Shown one piece after another: positions 10,738 through 22,456 of a DNA stretch of 64,000 nucleotides (positions are counted from its first letter, which is position 1; each line of letters starts with the position of its first letter). The stretch spans positions 187,787,948 to 187,851,947 of the forward strand of contig NC_134082.1 of the NCBI RefSeq assembly GCF_000715075.1, written 5' to 3'. Made by a program: the position numbers and the translations under genes. The notes under the pieces were generated by a model. That model did not search any database, was not told where the DNA came from, and saw only the letters and a program-made list of their open reading frames with translations. This stretch comes from Nicotiana tabacum (Eukaryota; Streptophyta; Magnoliopsida; Solanales; Solanaceae).

Positions 10738-11311
10738 CTATCTGATACGATCAAACAAGGAAGACCGAGAAATCACGCAATCTAGAACCCGACTAGGCTC
10801 TGAAAGATCCAATCTCACAAACTGGCTGGCTAAGGCCTGAACATCCATCGCCATGGGCCTCTGCGCTACTAGTAAATAAGCTAAACTCCCCAAACTCTCT
10901 GCCCGACAACTCAAAGCATCGTCCATCATATTGGCCTTGCCCGGGAGATACAAGATAGTGATATCATAGTCCTTCAGCAGCTCTAACCACCTCCTCTGGC
11001 GCAAATTAAGATCATTTTGCTTGAACAGATGCTGCAAACTCTGGTGATCAGTATAGATCTCACAAGGAACACCGTACAAATAATGACGCCAGATCTTCAA
11101 GGAGTGAACAATACCAGGTAACTTGAGATCATGGACAAGATAATTCTTCTCATGTACCTTCAACTATCTGGACGCGTAGGCAATCACCCTACTGTCCTGC
11201 ATTAATACCGCTCCAAGGCTAATCCTTGAAGCATCATAATAGATTGTATAAGACCTCAAACCTGTAGGCAATATCAAAACTGATGTGTGTAGTCAAAGTT
11301 GTCTTGAGCTT
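10738..11311 (-). pseudogene. RNase H domain of element B, broken
   Basis: The minus strand carries a Ty3-type RNase H that would remove RNA from the RNA/DNA hybrid. Recognisable parts are SYTIYYDASRISLGAVLMQ (about 11210-11260), [40 protein letters not shown] and the connection to integrase. A frameshift lies near 11,280 and a stop replaces a codon just before LKVHEKN. Downstream the sequence leads in a different frame into the integrase zinc region. Confidence 0.8.
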
Positions 11312-12305
11312 CTAGAAGCTCTCCTCACACTCTTCCGTCCACTGGAACGGAGCACCCTTCTGGGTCAGCCTGGTCATAGGTGCTGCAATAGATGAAAATA
11401 CCTTAACAAATCGACGGTAATAACCCGCCAAGCCAAGAAAACTGCGGATCTCTATAGCTGAGGATGGTCTGGGCCAACTCTGCACTGCTTCCACTTTATT
11501 TGGATCCACCTTTATCCCCTCACTCGATACCACGTGACCCAAAAATGCCACGGAATCCAACAAAAACTCACATTTTGAGAACTTTGGATATAATTTCTTT
11601 TCTCTCGAAGCCTGAAGCACTGTCCTCAGGTGCTGCTCATGATCTTCCCGACTCCGGGAGTATAATAGAATATCATCAATAAAGACAATGGCAAACGAGC
11701 CAAGATATAGCCGGAACACGCTGTGCATCAAATGCATAAAGGCTGATGGGGCATTGGTCAGCCCAAATGACATAACAAGTAACTCGTAATGACCATACCG
11801 AGTCCTGAAAGTAGTCTTCGGGATATCTGGCTCCCGAATCTTCAACTGATGGTAACCTGAACGCAAGTCAATCTTAGAAAACACTTGGCACCCTGTAACT
11901 GATCAAATAAGTCATCAATATGAGGCAATGGATACCTGTTCTTCATTGTGACTTTGTTCAACTGGCGGTAATCTATACACATCCGCATAGAACCATCCTT
12001 CTTCTTCACAAATAAGACAGAAGCACCCCAAGGTGACACACTGCCTTTATCAAGCAATTCTTGTAACTGCTCTTTCAACTACTTCAATTCAGGAGGAGCC
12101 ATACGATATCGAGGAATAGAGATGGGCTGAGTTCCCGACAACAAATCAATGCCAAAATCAATATCTTTGTCGGGTGGCATGCCCGGAAGATCAGCTGGAA
12201 ACACATCTGGAAAGTCCCTCACTACTGGAACTGAATCAACTGTAGGGGTATCAATACTGACTTCTCTTATATAAGCTAGATATGGGTCATACCCCTTCTC
12301 AACTA
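11312..12305 (-). pseudogene. Reverse transcriptase of element B, frameshifted
   Basis: The N-terminal half ([20 protein letters not shown], 11842-12078) and C-terminal half ([20 protein letters not shown] to [10 protein letters not shown], 11312-11884) are in different frames, with a frameshift near 11,880. The catalytic motif FIDDILLYS is intact, unlike the other retroelement RTs in this window. The thumb/connection motif [15 protein letters not shown] is present. Upstream (12080-12305) is linker sequence matching the MPPDKDIDFG-type region before RT, interrupted by a stop. Confidence 0.85.
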
Positions 12306-12309
12306 TTCG

Positions 12310-12705
12310 TTAAGCTTTAAGAAAGGAAATAACTCTATTGAGGGTGTGATCCAAAGTATCCCTCCACTCTACTTGCGGTACACCTGGCATAGCCAGCGTC
12401 ACGGTTTTGGCGTGACAATCAAGAATAGCATAATGGGGTGGCAACCAGTCCATGCCCAAGATAACATCGAAATCTACCATGCTGAGAAATAATAAATCGG
12501 CTTTAGTCTCAAAACCACTAAGAGCAACCAAACACGCCTGATAAACGTGGTCCACAACAAGAGAATCTCCCACAGTAGTAGAAATATAAACAGGAAAACT
12601 CAAAGAATCCTGAGATACGCCCAAATGCAGGGCAAAATAAGAGGACACATAAGAATAAGTAGAGCCTGGATCAAATAAAATCGATGCATCTCTATGACAA
12701 ACCAT
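12310..12705 (-). pseudogene. Retropepsin of element B (open frame within broken polyprotein)
   Basis: An open frame of about 131 codons shows ILFDPGSTYSYVSSYFALHL, the retropepsin active site in the DPGS form seen in chromoviruses. It is followed by the second half motif VILGMDWLPPHYAILDCHAK. The aspartyl protease would cut the Gag-Pol polyprotein. The region itself is open, but it depends on a broken polyprotein on both sides. Confidence 0.8.
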
Positions 12706-14229
12706 GACAATACCTGTGATGACAAAATCGGAGGCGACAGACTCGGTACGGGCAGGAAGTGCATAATATCTGGCCTGACCTCTCCTCTAGGGAGACCTCT
12801 ACCTCCCCGACCTCCACCTCTAGCTAGCTGGGTAGGTGGGGCAGCAACTGGTGCTGTGATCATAGCTTGAGAACTCTACGGAGCACGTTGAGGCTGAGAA
12901 GTCTGTGGAGGTGCACCCCTCCCAAGTCTGGGGCAATCCCTCACCATATGGCATATGTCGCCATACTCAAAACAAGCTCTGGGAGGACGTGGCGCCTGTC
13001 ACTGGCTCGGGCCAGGTCTGCTGGACTTACCCCGTGCAGGAGGCAGACTAGATACTAGAGGTGCATAATAAGGCTCTTGAGGTCTAGAAGGAGCTGGAAT
13101 ACCACTGGCTGCTAGAAAAGCTGAATGAATGGGGCGACTCATATAACCCCTACCATGAAGAACTGTAGCTGGATCACGAGCACCAAAATAATGGCCCGAC
13201 TCTCGAGACCCCTTGGCCTCCCTCTCCTCTCTATCCTGAGCATGCATACCCTCTACTCTCCTAGCAATGCTCACCATCTGCTCATAAGAAATATCCATCT
13301 CCAACTCCTAAGCCATGCTAGACCTAATGCTGGGAATGAGCCCCTCAATGAACCGGCAAACTCTCTCACGAACTGTAGAAACCAAGGCTGGTGCATGCCT
13401 AGCCAAGTTAGTGAAATGGACAGCATACTCTGAAACAGTCATAGTACCATGGTGCAAATGTTCAAACTCCGCGCGCCATGCGTCCCTGAGGCTCTGAGGA
13501 ACATACTCCCTCAAAAACATATCTAAAAAATGGGTCCATGTAAGGGAAGCTACCTTAGCTGGGCTATCCAACTCATAAGTACGCCACCACTGATAGGTTG
13601 CTCCTCGAAGTTGGAAGGCAGTGAAAGAAACCCCACTCGATCCTGATATACCCATAGTGCAGAGGATACGGTAGCACTCCTCCAGAAATCCCAGAGCATC
13701 ATCTGATGCTAGACCACTGAATATAAGAGGATTCCCAGAGCATCATCTGATGCTAGACCACTGAATATAGGAGGTTTATACTTCTTGAACCTCTCAAGCC
13801 TCCGCTGCTATTCCTCGGAAGCTACTGCCCTGTCCTCGGTCTGAACTAGGGCCACAGGCGGTACCAGTATAACCTCTGGGATCTAATCAACCTAGACTCG
13901 ATGCTCAGGAGTGCGGGAGTAGTGTACCTGGCCTCCCTTGGCCTGAGATGTGGCTGCAGCAAGAGGAATCAACCCTGCCTGAGCTAGAGTAGTGTACATG
14001 CTCATGAACTATGCAAGGGTCTCCTGGAGAGCTGGAATAGTAGTAGCAGTAGCCGTATCAGGTTCCTGGGCTCAGCTGGAGCTACTGGTGGCTCCTCGGT
14101 GGCAGCTCGCGCAGGTGGTCTGGCTGCACCACGTGCGCATCCTCAGCCTCTACCCCGGCCCTGACCTCGGACGGCTCTTTCAGAGGGTGCGGGTGCCTGG
14201 TCATCTCCGGTAGCACGTGTCCTCACCAT
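12706..14229 (-). pseudogene. Gag of element B, broken
   Basis: The likely start is the ATG read from 14229 leftwards (MVRTRATGDDQAPAPSERAV), just downstream of the primer site. An early stop follows an RGQGRGRG run. The conserved gag core is at 13308-13655 (GVSFTAFQLRGATYQWWRTY, LREYVPQSLRDAWRAEFEHL), followed by MDISYEQMVSIARRVEGM (12999-13304). The zinc knuckle at about 12935-12985 reads CFEYGDICHMVRDC: the second cysteine of the CCHC set is tyrosine. A perfect 36-bp repeat with 44-bp spacing (13690-13725 and 13734-13769) adds a frameshift. Gag would form the particle and bind RNA. Confidence 0.85.
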
Positions 14230-14416
14230 CTGTAAGAGAATAGAAGACAGAAGTTTCGAATTTCGATATCAAAAATCTCGCACGACAAGGAAATCAAATG
14301 AAGTGGAATTTTCCTAATAGTTACATAGCCTCTCGTAGATAAGTACAAGCGTCTCTGTACCGATCCGCGAGACTCTAATAAACCGACTTTTGGTTCATGA
14401 CTCCTATGAACCTAGA

Positions 14417-14428
14417 GCTCTGATACCA
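14417..14428 (-). other. Primer binding site of element B (initiator tRNA-Met)
   Basis: The minus strand reads TGGTATCAGAGC three bases after the 5' LTR end ...GGTCGTGACA. This is complementary to the 3' end of plant initiator tRNA-Met, the usual primer for Ty3/Gypsy minus-strand synthesis. Confidence 0.9.
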
Positions 14429-14431
14429 ACT

Positions 14432-14949
14432 TGTCACGACCCAAGTTCGCCCTCCGTGAACTATCGTGACGACACCTAGTCTCTTCGACTAGGTAAGCCT
14501 AACAAATTCGGAAAGAGGAAACAAAATACGAAACTAGTAAAAATTATAGATAAACCATAATAAAAATGTTTAAGATGTCGCTCGACATATACAAATATAC
14601 ACTCTCAAAACTGAATCAAAAACTCCTAAAACCCGGATCTCATGAAATCAAAAGCTATAGAAAATTACATAGTGTTCTAACTCCAAAATGTCTAATCAAA
14701 ACTAAATACAAGAAGTCTAAAGCTAAAGGGGAGAATAGAGAGGGACTTATGGATCTGCGGAAGCGGCAGATATACCTCGAAATCTCTGATATCAACTGCC
14801 TCACTGATAGAACGGCTGAGTAGAAGAACCTGGATCTGCACACGAAAAATATGTGCATAAAAGGGCATAAGTACACCACAGTGGTACCCAATAAATTTCA
14901 AGCCTAACCTCGGTCGAGTAGTGACAAGGAAGGTTAGGGCCCTACTGGT

Positions 14950-15045
<96 letters not shown>

Positions 15046-17190
15046 AGGTAAAACAATATGAAGTGCGATAGTATAATTAAAGAAAAATAACAGTCGATAA
15101 CGAGTAAAATCACAGACAGAATATACTCAATACACAGAGATAACAACAGGTGATCTCCCAGGATATCGTCCTGTAGTCCCAAAAGTAAATGTGCAGAGGA
15201 TCTACCGGGATATCGTCCCATAGTCCGAATCATAAATATGCAGAAAAAACTCCCGAAATACCAATCCGTAGTCCCAAAGTAAATATCCAGTATAGGGGAA
15301 TCTCCCAGGTGTCGTCCCGTAGTCCCAAATGTAAAAGTGCAGGGGGATCTCCTGGAATACCGATCCGTAGTCCCAAAATAAACATACAGGGGGATCTCCC
15401 GAGAAATCGTCCTGTAGTCCCAAAGTAAATACACAACAGTTTCAAGAAAGAATTTACAGTTCTATTCGAGAATAAACAGGAATTCTACTCTAAACATGCT
15501 GCACAGAATACAAGTAAGCAGTTAAAGTAGGTAAGACAATTAAATCACTTAAGCATTCTTTTCCTAAGCTAAATGGGAGGTTTCAAGTACAAGTATTGCT
15601 CTATTACAAGAAAAACACATATATTTACTTAATGAAAATAGAGTTTTTCAACAATTAGCATGTGAACGCACTCATCATCTCACGCATACGACACTCATAT
15701 AACATCAGTACCAAAATCCTAAGGGGAGTTCCCCCACACAAGGTTAGGCAAGCCACTTACCTTGAATCAGCTCAAAATCAATCCGAAACCACGCTCTTGC
15801 CACGAGTATCCAACTCTGAGTGTCCCAAATCTATTCAAATCAATTTCATAATGTAAATATAACTACAAACAACGAATTTAACTAAAGGAATCGAAGCTAA
15901 GGTAAGAAAATAGATAAATGCCCAAAAATTCTCCCCGGGCCCATGTCTCGGAATTGGGTAAAAATTACAAATTATGAACACTCATTCACTCACAAGTCTA
16001 ACCATTCCAAAACCACTCAAATCCGATACCAAAAACTCGATCAAAATCCCAAAATTAGGCCTAAGAATGTTTCTCAACTTTTTCCCAATTTTTCATCCAA
16101 ATCCCGAATTAAATGATAAAACTAACAATAGATTAATGCATTAAAACCAAATTAGAGTTAGGATTCATTACCCAATCTTCCTCCTTCAAAATCTCTCCAG
16201 ATATTGCCCTCTATCGAGCTCCAAATCGATTTTCCAACTTATGAACTCAAACCCTCGATTTTCTATTTTTTTCCCCCGCAATTTGTGCATCTGCGAGGGT
16301 CCTACTGCATATGCGGTCCTACTTCTGCGGCTCCTACTCCACACCTGCGAATTTTCATTAAAAGTCCAAGCTCCGCACCTGCGCCCATTTACCCGCAGAT
16401 GCGGTTCACTTCTGCGGTCCTTGGACTGCATCTGCGACCAGCTCTACTATTGCCTCAAATCGCACCTGCGGTTCCCAAACCGCTTTTGCGGTGCCGCACC
16501 TGCGGTTCCCAAACCGCTTCTGCGGTGCTGCATTTGCGGTCCAACACACGCAGGTGTGATTATGACAGGTTCAGTAACCTCAGATTTTTGCCTAAGTCTA
16601 AATTCACTTCCGTTAAGCATCTGAAACTCACCCGAGGCCCCGGGGGCCTCAACCAAATATACCAGCCAATCCTAAAACATCCTAGGAACTTAGTCCAACC
16701 TTCAAATCACATCAAACAATGCTAAAACGATGAATCACCCTCCAATCCAAACCTAAAGAACTTGACCCCAAATTTTGCACACAAGTCACATTCAACACCA
16801 TGGATATATTCCAACTTTCGGAATCGGATTCTGACCCCGATATCAAAATCTCACTATCGATCCGGAAACTTCAAAAATTCAACTTTCGGCATTTCAAGCC
16901 TAAATAAGCTACAGACCTCCAAAACACAATCCGAACACGCCCCTAAGCCCGAAATCACCCAACAGAGCTAACGAAATCAACAAAATTTCATTTTGAGGTC
17001 GTCTTCATACTGCTCCGACTACGGTCTTAATTCTAAAGCTTAAGCCCTTATTTAGGGACTAAGTACCCCAAAACACTCCGAAATTCAAAATGAATCTTCC
17101 CAACAACTCACAATAGCAGAAAAAACACGAAAAAATAGTTAATAGGGGATCAGGGCGTTAATTTTTAAAACGACCGGTCGGGTCGTTACA
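14432..17190 (-). mobile_element. 5' LTR of element B (2,759 bp)
   Basis: Runs on the + strand from tgtcacgacccaagttcgcc to ...cggtcgggtcgttaca and is collinear with the 3' LTR at 6568-9277. It differs by point changes, a missing stretch near 16,760 relative to the other LTR, and a longer TA microsatellite. The two LTRs were identical at insertion, so their divergence dates the event; I did not compute it. Confidence 0.9.
14956..15039. repeat. (TA)n microsatellite within LTR of element B
   Basis: About 84 bp of uninterrupted TA, against about 36 bp at the matching place in the sister LTR (7084-7118). A predicted minus-strand protein with a run of Tyr-Ile pairs is an artefact of this repeat. 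Confidence 0.95.
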
Positions 17191-18434
17191 TCTTCATTGT
17201 TTTGCCCTTGACTGATCCAGTCACCCTCATGGTTTTGAACATGGTTCTGAAATCTTCAGTACCAATCATAGCATGTACAGAAACATGAGGTAGGATAGCC
17301 CCATCAGAGTCAACATCATATGCAAATCCTTCCATGTTCAGTAGCTCAGAAAGATCAAACAAGATATCTTCTTCACCATTTCCTTCCTCCTCAGGTTCTA
17401 TCAACTCAATAGAAAATAACTGCCTTCTCTTTGAACATACATGACCTGGAACATACTTTTCATCACAATTGAATCATAATACATTAGCCCTCTTTTCCTC
17501 TATTTCAGTAGGAGTTAGAAGCCTTGGGTTTCTGTAGGATGGTTTGGTTGTTCCTAAGTAGGAGCCTTGGTTTCTTTGGTAAGGAAAAATTTGTTTAGAG
17601 TAGTTAGAGTGTGTGTTCTGTGGGTAATTAGGATTGGCAATTGGTTTATGAATTGGTCTAGGTGTCGAAAGAACTGGGGTATTTTTGAGAGTTTGCTTTT
17701 GTATGAATAAGGTCTGCTCTTGGATTCTAGCAAAACTAATGGCTTTCTGCAAGGATCTAGGTGCAAACATTTTGACAGGCAGCCCAATTTCAGGTTTAAG
17801 ACCTCTAAGGAAGAAACTAAGAACATACTCTTCATTTAACTCAACTCTAGTTAATAGTTCATCAAATAAATCCACATAATCTTGCACATAAGTTACCTAT
17901 TTAAGGTCCTACAAATCCCCCATTGGATCATCGAAAAATTCTGATCCAAACCTTGCATATAAGCACCTCACATACTCCTCCCCCCAAATTAGGCCAATCC
18001 CTAAACAATCGAGTCTTTATGTACACCTGGTGCCATTGAAGAGCCTTTCCAGCCAATCGACAAGAAGCCAATTTCACCTTCGAAGCTTCAGGAGTCTGAT
18101 CAACTTCAAAGAATTGTTCACACTGATACAGCCAATTACGAAGCCTAGTTCCATCAAATTTAGGGAATTCCAACTGATGGCTTCTGGTGGGCAGTTCATA
18201 TTCCTCCCTTCGTTGACCCTTTTCTACTGGTGTTGTTGTTTCTTCTTTAATAATAGTTCGTGCATTTTCCCCATTCGTCAGCAGAATCTTCTTAAATTCT
18301 TCCATCGAGTGGGTGAGCTTTTCATCCATAGTTCTACGCAATTTTTCCACTAATCCAATGATCCCTTCGAATGATCCTCGAAAACCATCCAAATATCGAC
18401 GTAGTTCCTGAATTCTGGTGTTATGTTCCCCCAT
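17191..18434 (-). pseudogene. Gag and start of protease of element A, broken
   Basis: The gag start is the ATG read from 18434 (MGEHNTRIQELRRYLDGF), 30 bp downstream of the primer site. It has a coiled region, then the gag core LEFPKFDGTRLRNWLYQCEQ (about 18080-18190). A frameshift in a G run near 17,990 and two stops follow; the core resumes as YVDLFDELLTRVELNEEYVL (17474-17887). The zinc knuckle at about 17420-17470 has lost its first cysteines to a stop (NCDEKYVPGHVCSKR remains). The sequence continues to ...GKTMK at 17,191, where element B interrupts it before the protease active site. This is the 5' part of the same element whose protease and RT lie at 5376-6567. Confidence 0.85.
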
Positions 18435-18464
18435 TTTCGATTTACAGATCCAAGGAAAATGTCT

Positions 18465-18476
18465 GCTCTGATACCA
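18465..18476 (-). other. Primer binding site of element A (initiator tRNA-Met)
   Basis: The minus strand reads TGGTATCAGAGC, one base after the LTR end ...GTTGATATCA. It fixes the LTR boundary and the minus-strand orientation of element A. Confidence 0.9.
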
Positions 18477-18477
18477 A

Positions 18478-18805
18478 TGATATCAACTCAGGAACTTACA
18501 GGAAAATCTAATTATCCTAAAGAGCAAATAAGGAGAATTACTCTTGAACAGATGACTTATAGAAGAGGATATTCCGAGAATTTAGAGAGAGAAGAGAGAT
18601 ATTTCTTTCAGATTTAATTACAAAATGAATGGGGCTTACAATAGCTGTGAATTCAGCTTATATGAAGAAAATCCAGCTGTAACTAACTTGTAACAAACTA
18701 ACAACAACTAACTAACTGTAACTAATTTTCGGAAACTAACTAACTGCTGCTCACGTGCCTCTCACGTGACTGTGTATTAATCCTCACTTTATTCTGATCG
18801 TAACA
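18478..18805 (-). mobile_element. 5' LTR of element A (328 bp)
   Basis: On the minus strand it reads TGTTACGATCAGAATAAAGT...GAGTTGATATCA, with TG...CA ends and the primer site directly after. It is far shorter than the other Ty3/Gypsy LTRs in the window. Near its start are two CACGTG palindromes 11 bp apart (18752-18757 and 18763-18768). The matching 3' LTR should lie left of the window. Confidence 0.8.
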
Positions 18806-19244
18806 CTATAGTTTGGCAATAAGCACTTTGAATAAATCTTATGATGAATAGATTTTATGTTAGTATTTAGTAAGGTTTGGTGAAGGGGTTTATGCCGTCA
18901 AGTAGAGTTGTAATCACAAGATCTCTTTGACAAACAAGATTGTCCAGTCTAAGAAACACACATCTCTATTTTGTTAAGCCTTTTGTTTTGTATTTTTATT
19001 ATATTTGTAGCTTAATTATATTGGCATAAATATTATTGTTTTTTTCTTTTATCATATTGAATATTTCTTGGTAAAAATAATTTAAGAAAGGGTAATGAGA
19101 AGGTAAACATAATATTGATTAATTTGATGAAACGAATGTGGAGTGAGGTAAAACATACAGGTACAAATATAGTGTCTTCAAAAGCATATCGATTTGTTAC
19201 TTTAAGTTGTAAACAACCTATTTTGTCAAAAAACAATTAATCTA
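18806..19244. other. AT-rich intergenic spacer
   Basis: About 440 bp of AT-rich sequence between the LTR of element A and the LINE 3' end. I see no coding region, RNA gene or repeat in it. Confidence 0.5.
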
Positions 19245-19885
19245 CTTTGACAACAACAACTATCAAGTATAATCCCTACAAGTGGGATCTGGGAAGTGTA
19301 GGATGTACGCAGTCTTACCCCTACCCTTCCAGAGTAGGGAGACTGCTTCCGAATGACTCTCGGATAAAGAAGGTAAATGAAGCCTTGATAGCAATTGATA
19401 GCAAGGCAAATAGTTAGAAAACTAAATCAGAGATAACAACAAAGAATATGGAAGGAGTGCCGATAACAAGTAATGGCAAGATAGTATATTTAGACAAATA
19501 AGTCCAAGGCAGCACATGAGAATATGACGAAGTCCTACTAGAAAACTGCGGAATTACTGAAGATAAGTAGTAACAGAACAAGACACGCAGCTATAGCAAA
19601 CTAAGGAAAAAAGGGTACCATACTAGCACTAATATTTTCGAACTAGGGAAGACAAAGGGAAACGCACGACTACCTACTAACCTTCCATCCTAATCTTCCA
19701 TCTCCACACCCTTCTATCTAGGGTCATGTCTTCTGTCAGCTCAAGCTACGCCATGTCCCGCCTGATCACTTCACCCTAAGACTTCTTAGGTCTACCTCTA
19801 CCCCTTCTCTCACCTCCTAAGGCCAACCTCTCACATCTCCTGACTGGGGCATCTGTGCTTCTCCTCTTAATATGCCCAAACCATC

Positions 19886-21068
19886 TCAACCTTTCCTCAC
19901 GCATCTTTGCCTCCACAGGGCCACTCCCGCCTTGTCCCGAATAACTTTATTCTTAATTTTATCCAATCTACTATGCCCACACATCCATCTCAACATCCTC
20001 ATTTCTGCTACTTTCATATGCTGGACATGTGACTTTTTGACTGGCCAACAATCTGCCTCATACAATATAGTCGGTCTGACCACTACCTTATAGAACTTAC
20101 GCTTAAGTTTTAACGGTACATTCTTATCACACAAGACACCGGAAGTGAGCCTCCACTTCGTCCATCCTGCTCCGATACGGTGAGTAACATCCTCATCTAT
20201 CTCCCCATTCATCTAAATTATAGATCCCAAATATTTGAAACTCTCTCTCTTGGGAATGACTTGCATATCGAGTCCCACATCCTCGTCTGCCTCCTGGGTA
20301 ACACCATTGAACTTGCACTCCAAGTATTCTATCTTGGTCCTGCTCAACTTGAAACCTTAGACTCTAGAGTATGTCTCTAGACCTCCAGCCTTTCATTAAC
20401 GCCACCTCGCGTCTTATCAATCAGGACTATGTCATTCGCAAATAACAAGCACCAAGGCACCTCCCCTTGAATGTGACGCGTCAAAGAATCCATTGCCAGG
20501 GAAAACAAAACGGGTTGAGTGTTGGTCCCTGATGCAACCCCATCTCAACCGAAAAATAGTTAGAGTCTCCTCCTGCTACTGTCCTCACCCGTATCTTAGC
20601 CCCATCATACATGTCTTGAATCACTCTAATATATGCTACAGGCACACCTCCCACCTCCAAACATCTGCATAGAACCTCTCTCGATACTTTGTCATAGGCT
20701 TTCTCCAGGTCAATGAACACCATATGCAAATCCTTCTTCACCGCCCTATACCGCTCTACCAATCTCCTCAAAATGTGAATGGCCTTAGTAGTCAACCGCC
20801 CCTGCATGAAACCAAACTAGTTCTCGAAAATAGACACACACATCCTCAATCTCCCTTCAATCACCTTCTCCCACATTTTCATCGTATGGCTTAACAACTT
20901 GATACCCCTATAGTTGTTGCAGTTTTGAACATCTCCTTTGTTCTTGTATAACGGGATCATCGTACTCCACCTCCACTCTTCGGGCATCTTCTTCGTCCTA
21001 AAAATGATGCTAAACAACCTAGCAAGCCATTCCAAGCCCTCCTTGCCCACACTCTTCCAGAATTCCAA
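19886..21068 (-). pseudogene. LINE reverse transcriptase, broken
   Basis: From the right: RT palm N-terminal part (MPEEWRWSTMIPLYKNKGDV, NYRGIKLLSHTMKMWEKVIE, 20817-21068), then a stop, then [20 protein letters not shown] and [11 protein letters not shown] (20481-20807). The catalytic FADD motif reads FAND at 20431-20442 (LLFANDIVLIDKTR), so one catalytic aspartate is gone. The C-terminal domain follows in another frame ([20 protein letters not shown] to [16 protein letters not shown], 19886-20212). Several stops and frameshifts separate these parts. The protein would copy LINE RNA at the target site. Confidence 0.85.
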
Positions 21069-21174
21069 CGGGATCTCGTCCGGCCAGTCGCTCTATCCCT
21101 ACTCATCCTGCGCATAACCTCTTCCACTCCCCCACTCGTATGCGTCTACAGTACCCATAATCTCGCTGCCCCTC

Positions 21175-22010
21175 CTAGTACTCCAACTCCCCCAACGCGA
21201 TGCCCCTATCTCCTTCCTCGTTCAAGAGTTTATGGAAGTATGCCTGCCATCTCTGCCTGATCTGTGCCCCCTCCAATAAAACTCTTCCCTCCTCGTCATT
21301 TATGCATCTCACTTGGTCCAGATCCCAGGTCTTCTGCTCCCTCACCTTTGCTAGCCTGTACAATTTTTTGTCCCTGCCCTTAACCCCAATTTCTTCGTAT
21401 AAATGACTAAACGCCGCGGCCTTAGCTGCCGTAACTACCAACTTCGCCTCTCTCCTAGCCTTCTTGTACCCCTCCATGTTGGAACTCTTATGCCCCTCGT
21501 CTATACTCTCTACTAGCTTCAAATATGCCGGTTTCTTTGCTTTCACTTTTCCTTGCACCTCTTTTTTCCACCATCAGTCCCCTTTATGGCTACCAGAAAA
21601 ATCCTTTGAGACGCCTAACACCTCTTTCGCCGCCTCTCTAATACACTTTCCTATAATTGACCACATACAACTCGCGTCCCCGCTACTCCTCCAGGCTTCC
21701 AGAGCCAAAAACTTCTCCCCCAACTCCTGGGCCCTGTCCTTATTCAATGCACCCCAACTGACCCTTGGAATACTAGATATGGCCCTCCTCTTCCTCGTCC
21801 ACCTGATCTCTAAGTCCATTATGAAAAGCATATGCTGGGTCATAAGGTTCTCACTCGGGATGACCTTGCAATCCGTGCATAGACCTCTATCCAATTTCCG
21901 GAGAAGCAGATAGTCAATTTGGGTCTTGACCACCGTACTCCGAAAAGTTATCAGGTGCTCCGCTTTCTTCGGGAAACACGAGTTAGCAAAATGCAAATAT
22001 TTTGCCAGCC
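21175..22010 (-). pseudogene. LINE endonuclease C-terminal part and linker, truncated
   Basis: The minus strand reads FANSCFPKKAEHLITFRSTV and KTQIDYLLLR (21880-21990), the C-terminal part of an apurinic-like endonuclease. A lysine-rich linker follows ([40 protein letters not shown], 21175-21558). The N-terminal two thirds of the endonuclease are missing because the insertion was 5'-truncated. A short spacer with a stop separates the two frames. Confidence 0.8.
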
Positions 22011-22456
22011 TTAATATTTGCTTGGTGAAGGCAGCCTTTTGTTTTAAACGTTTTAGCTTTTTAGAATCTATTTATTAGCTTTGTTAACTACAGTATAAGA
22101 TAAAACTAATATGTTAAACCCATCAAATTGGGCAAAGGCTAAATTTTTAAGAGATGCGCGATAGCTCAGGTTAATCTACCTTTCTAAAATTATCGATAAT
22201 GTGATTTTTGGTGGCACTCTATCTCATTTTTATTTTATTTTACTATGTCAAAATTCTATGTTTTTCATTTTCATTTGACATATTATGAATTGTTCTGTTA
22301 TCATCTATCAAAAATTTACCTAAACTAATATTTAGGACTTTGAAGTGTTCTATTAATCTACCATGTTGAATAGACTCATTATCCCTTCAAAAACTACCTA
22401 AATACTCCAAGTCGTATACCGAGATAAAACCTCTAAACACGCCTATAACATTCACA
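22011..22456. other. AT-rich spacer
   Basis: No coding region or repeat structure recognised. Sequence is noncoding in all frames. Confidence 0.4.

Larger units (their letters stand above)
6568..17190 (-). mobile_element. Element B: complete chromovirus-type Ty3/Gypsy retrotransposon, decayed
   Basis: Both LTRs are present in the same orientation (6568-9277 and 14432-17190), with a polypurine tract beside the left one and a tRNA-iMet primer site beside the right one. The minus-strand order gag, protease, RT, RNase H, integrase, chromodomain is that of chromoviruses, most like the Tekay/Del type. It is inserted in A's protease: the flanks read GAAGA (right, minus strand) and AAAAA (left). This is consistent with a 5-bp target duplication that has since taken two G-to-A changes, because removing B restores a smooth K-I-L-I-D-T-G frame. 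All coding regions carry stops or frameshifts, so it is non-autonomous today. Confidence 0.9.
19245..22010 (-). mobile_element. 5'-truncated RTE-type non-LTR retrotransposon (LINE)
   Basis: The minus strand carries an endonuclease C-terminal part, a linker, and a reverse transcriptase with its C-terminal domain, in the layout of plant RTE-clade LINEs. The 3' end carries a ttgttgttgtc tail (caacaacaac on the + strand at 19248-19262). This is preceded by the usual RTE tail with tactctggaagggtaggggt (complement at 19320-19340). The 5' end stops in the endonuclease near 22,010. Target-site duplications were not found by eye. Typical full elements have a complete N-terminal endonuclease, absent here. 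Confidence 0.8.
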
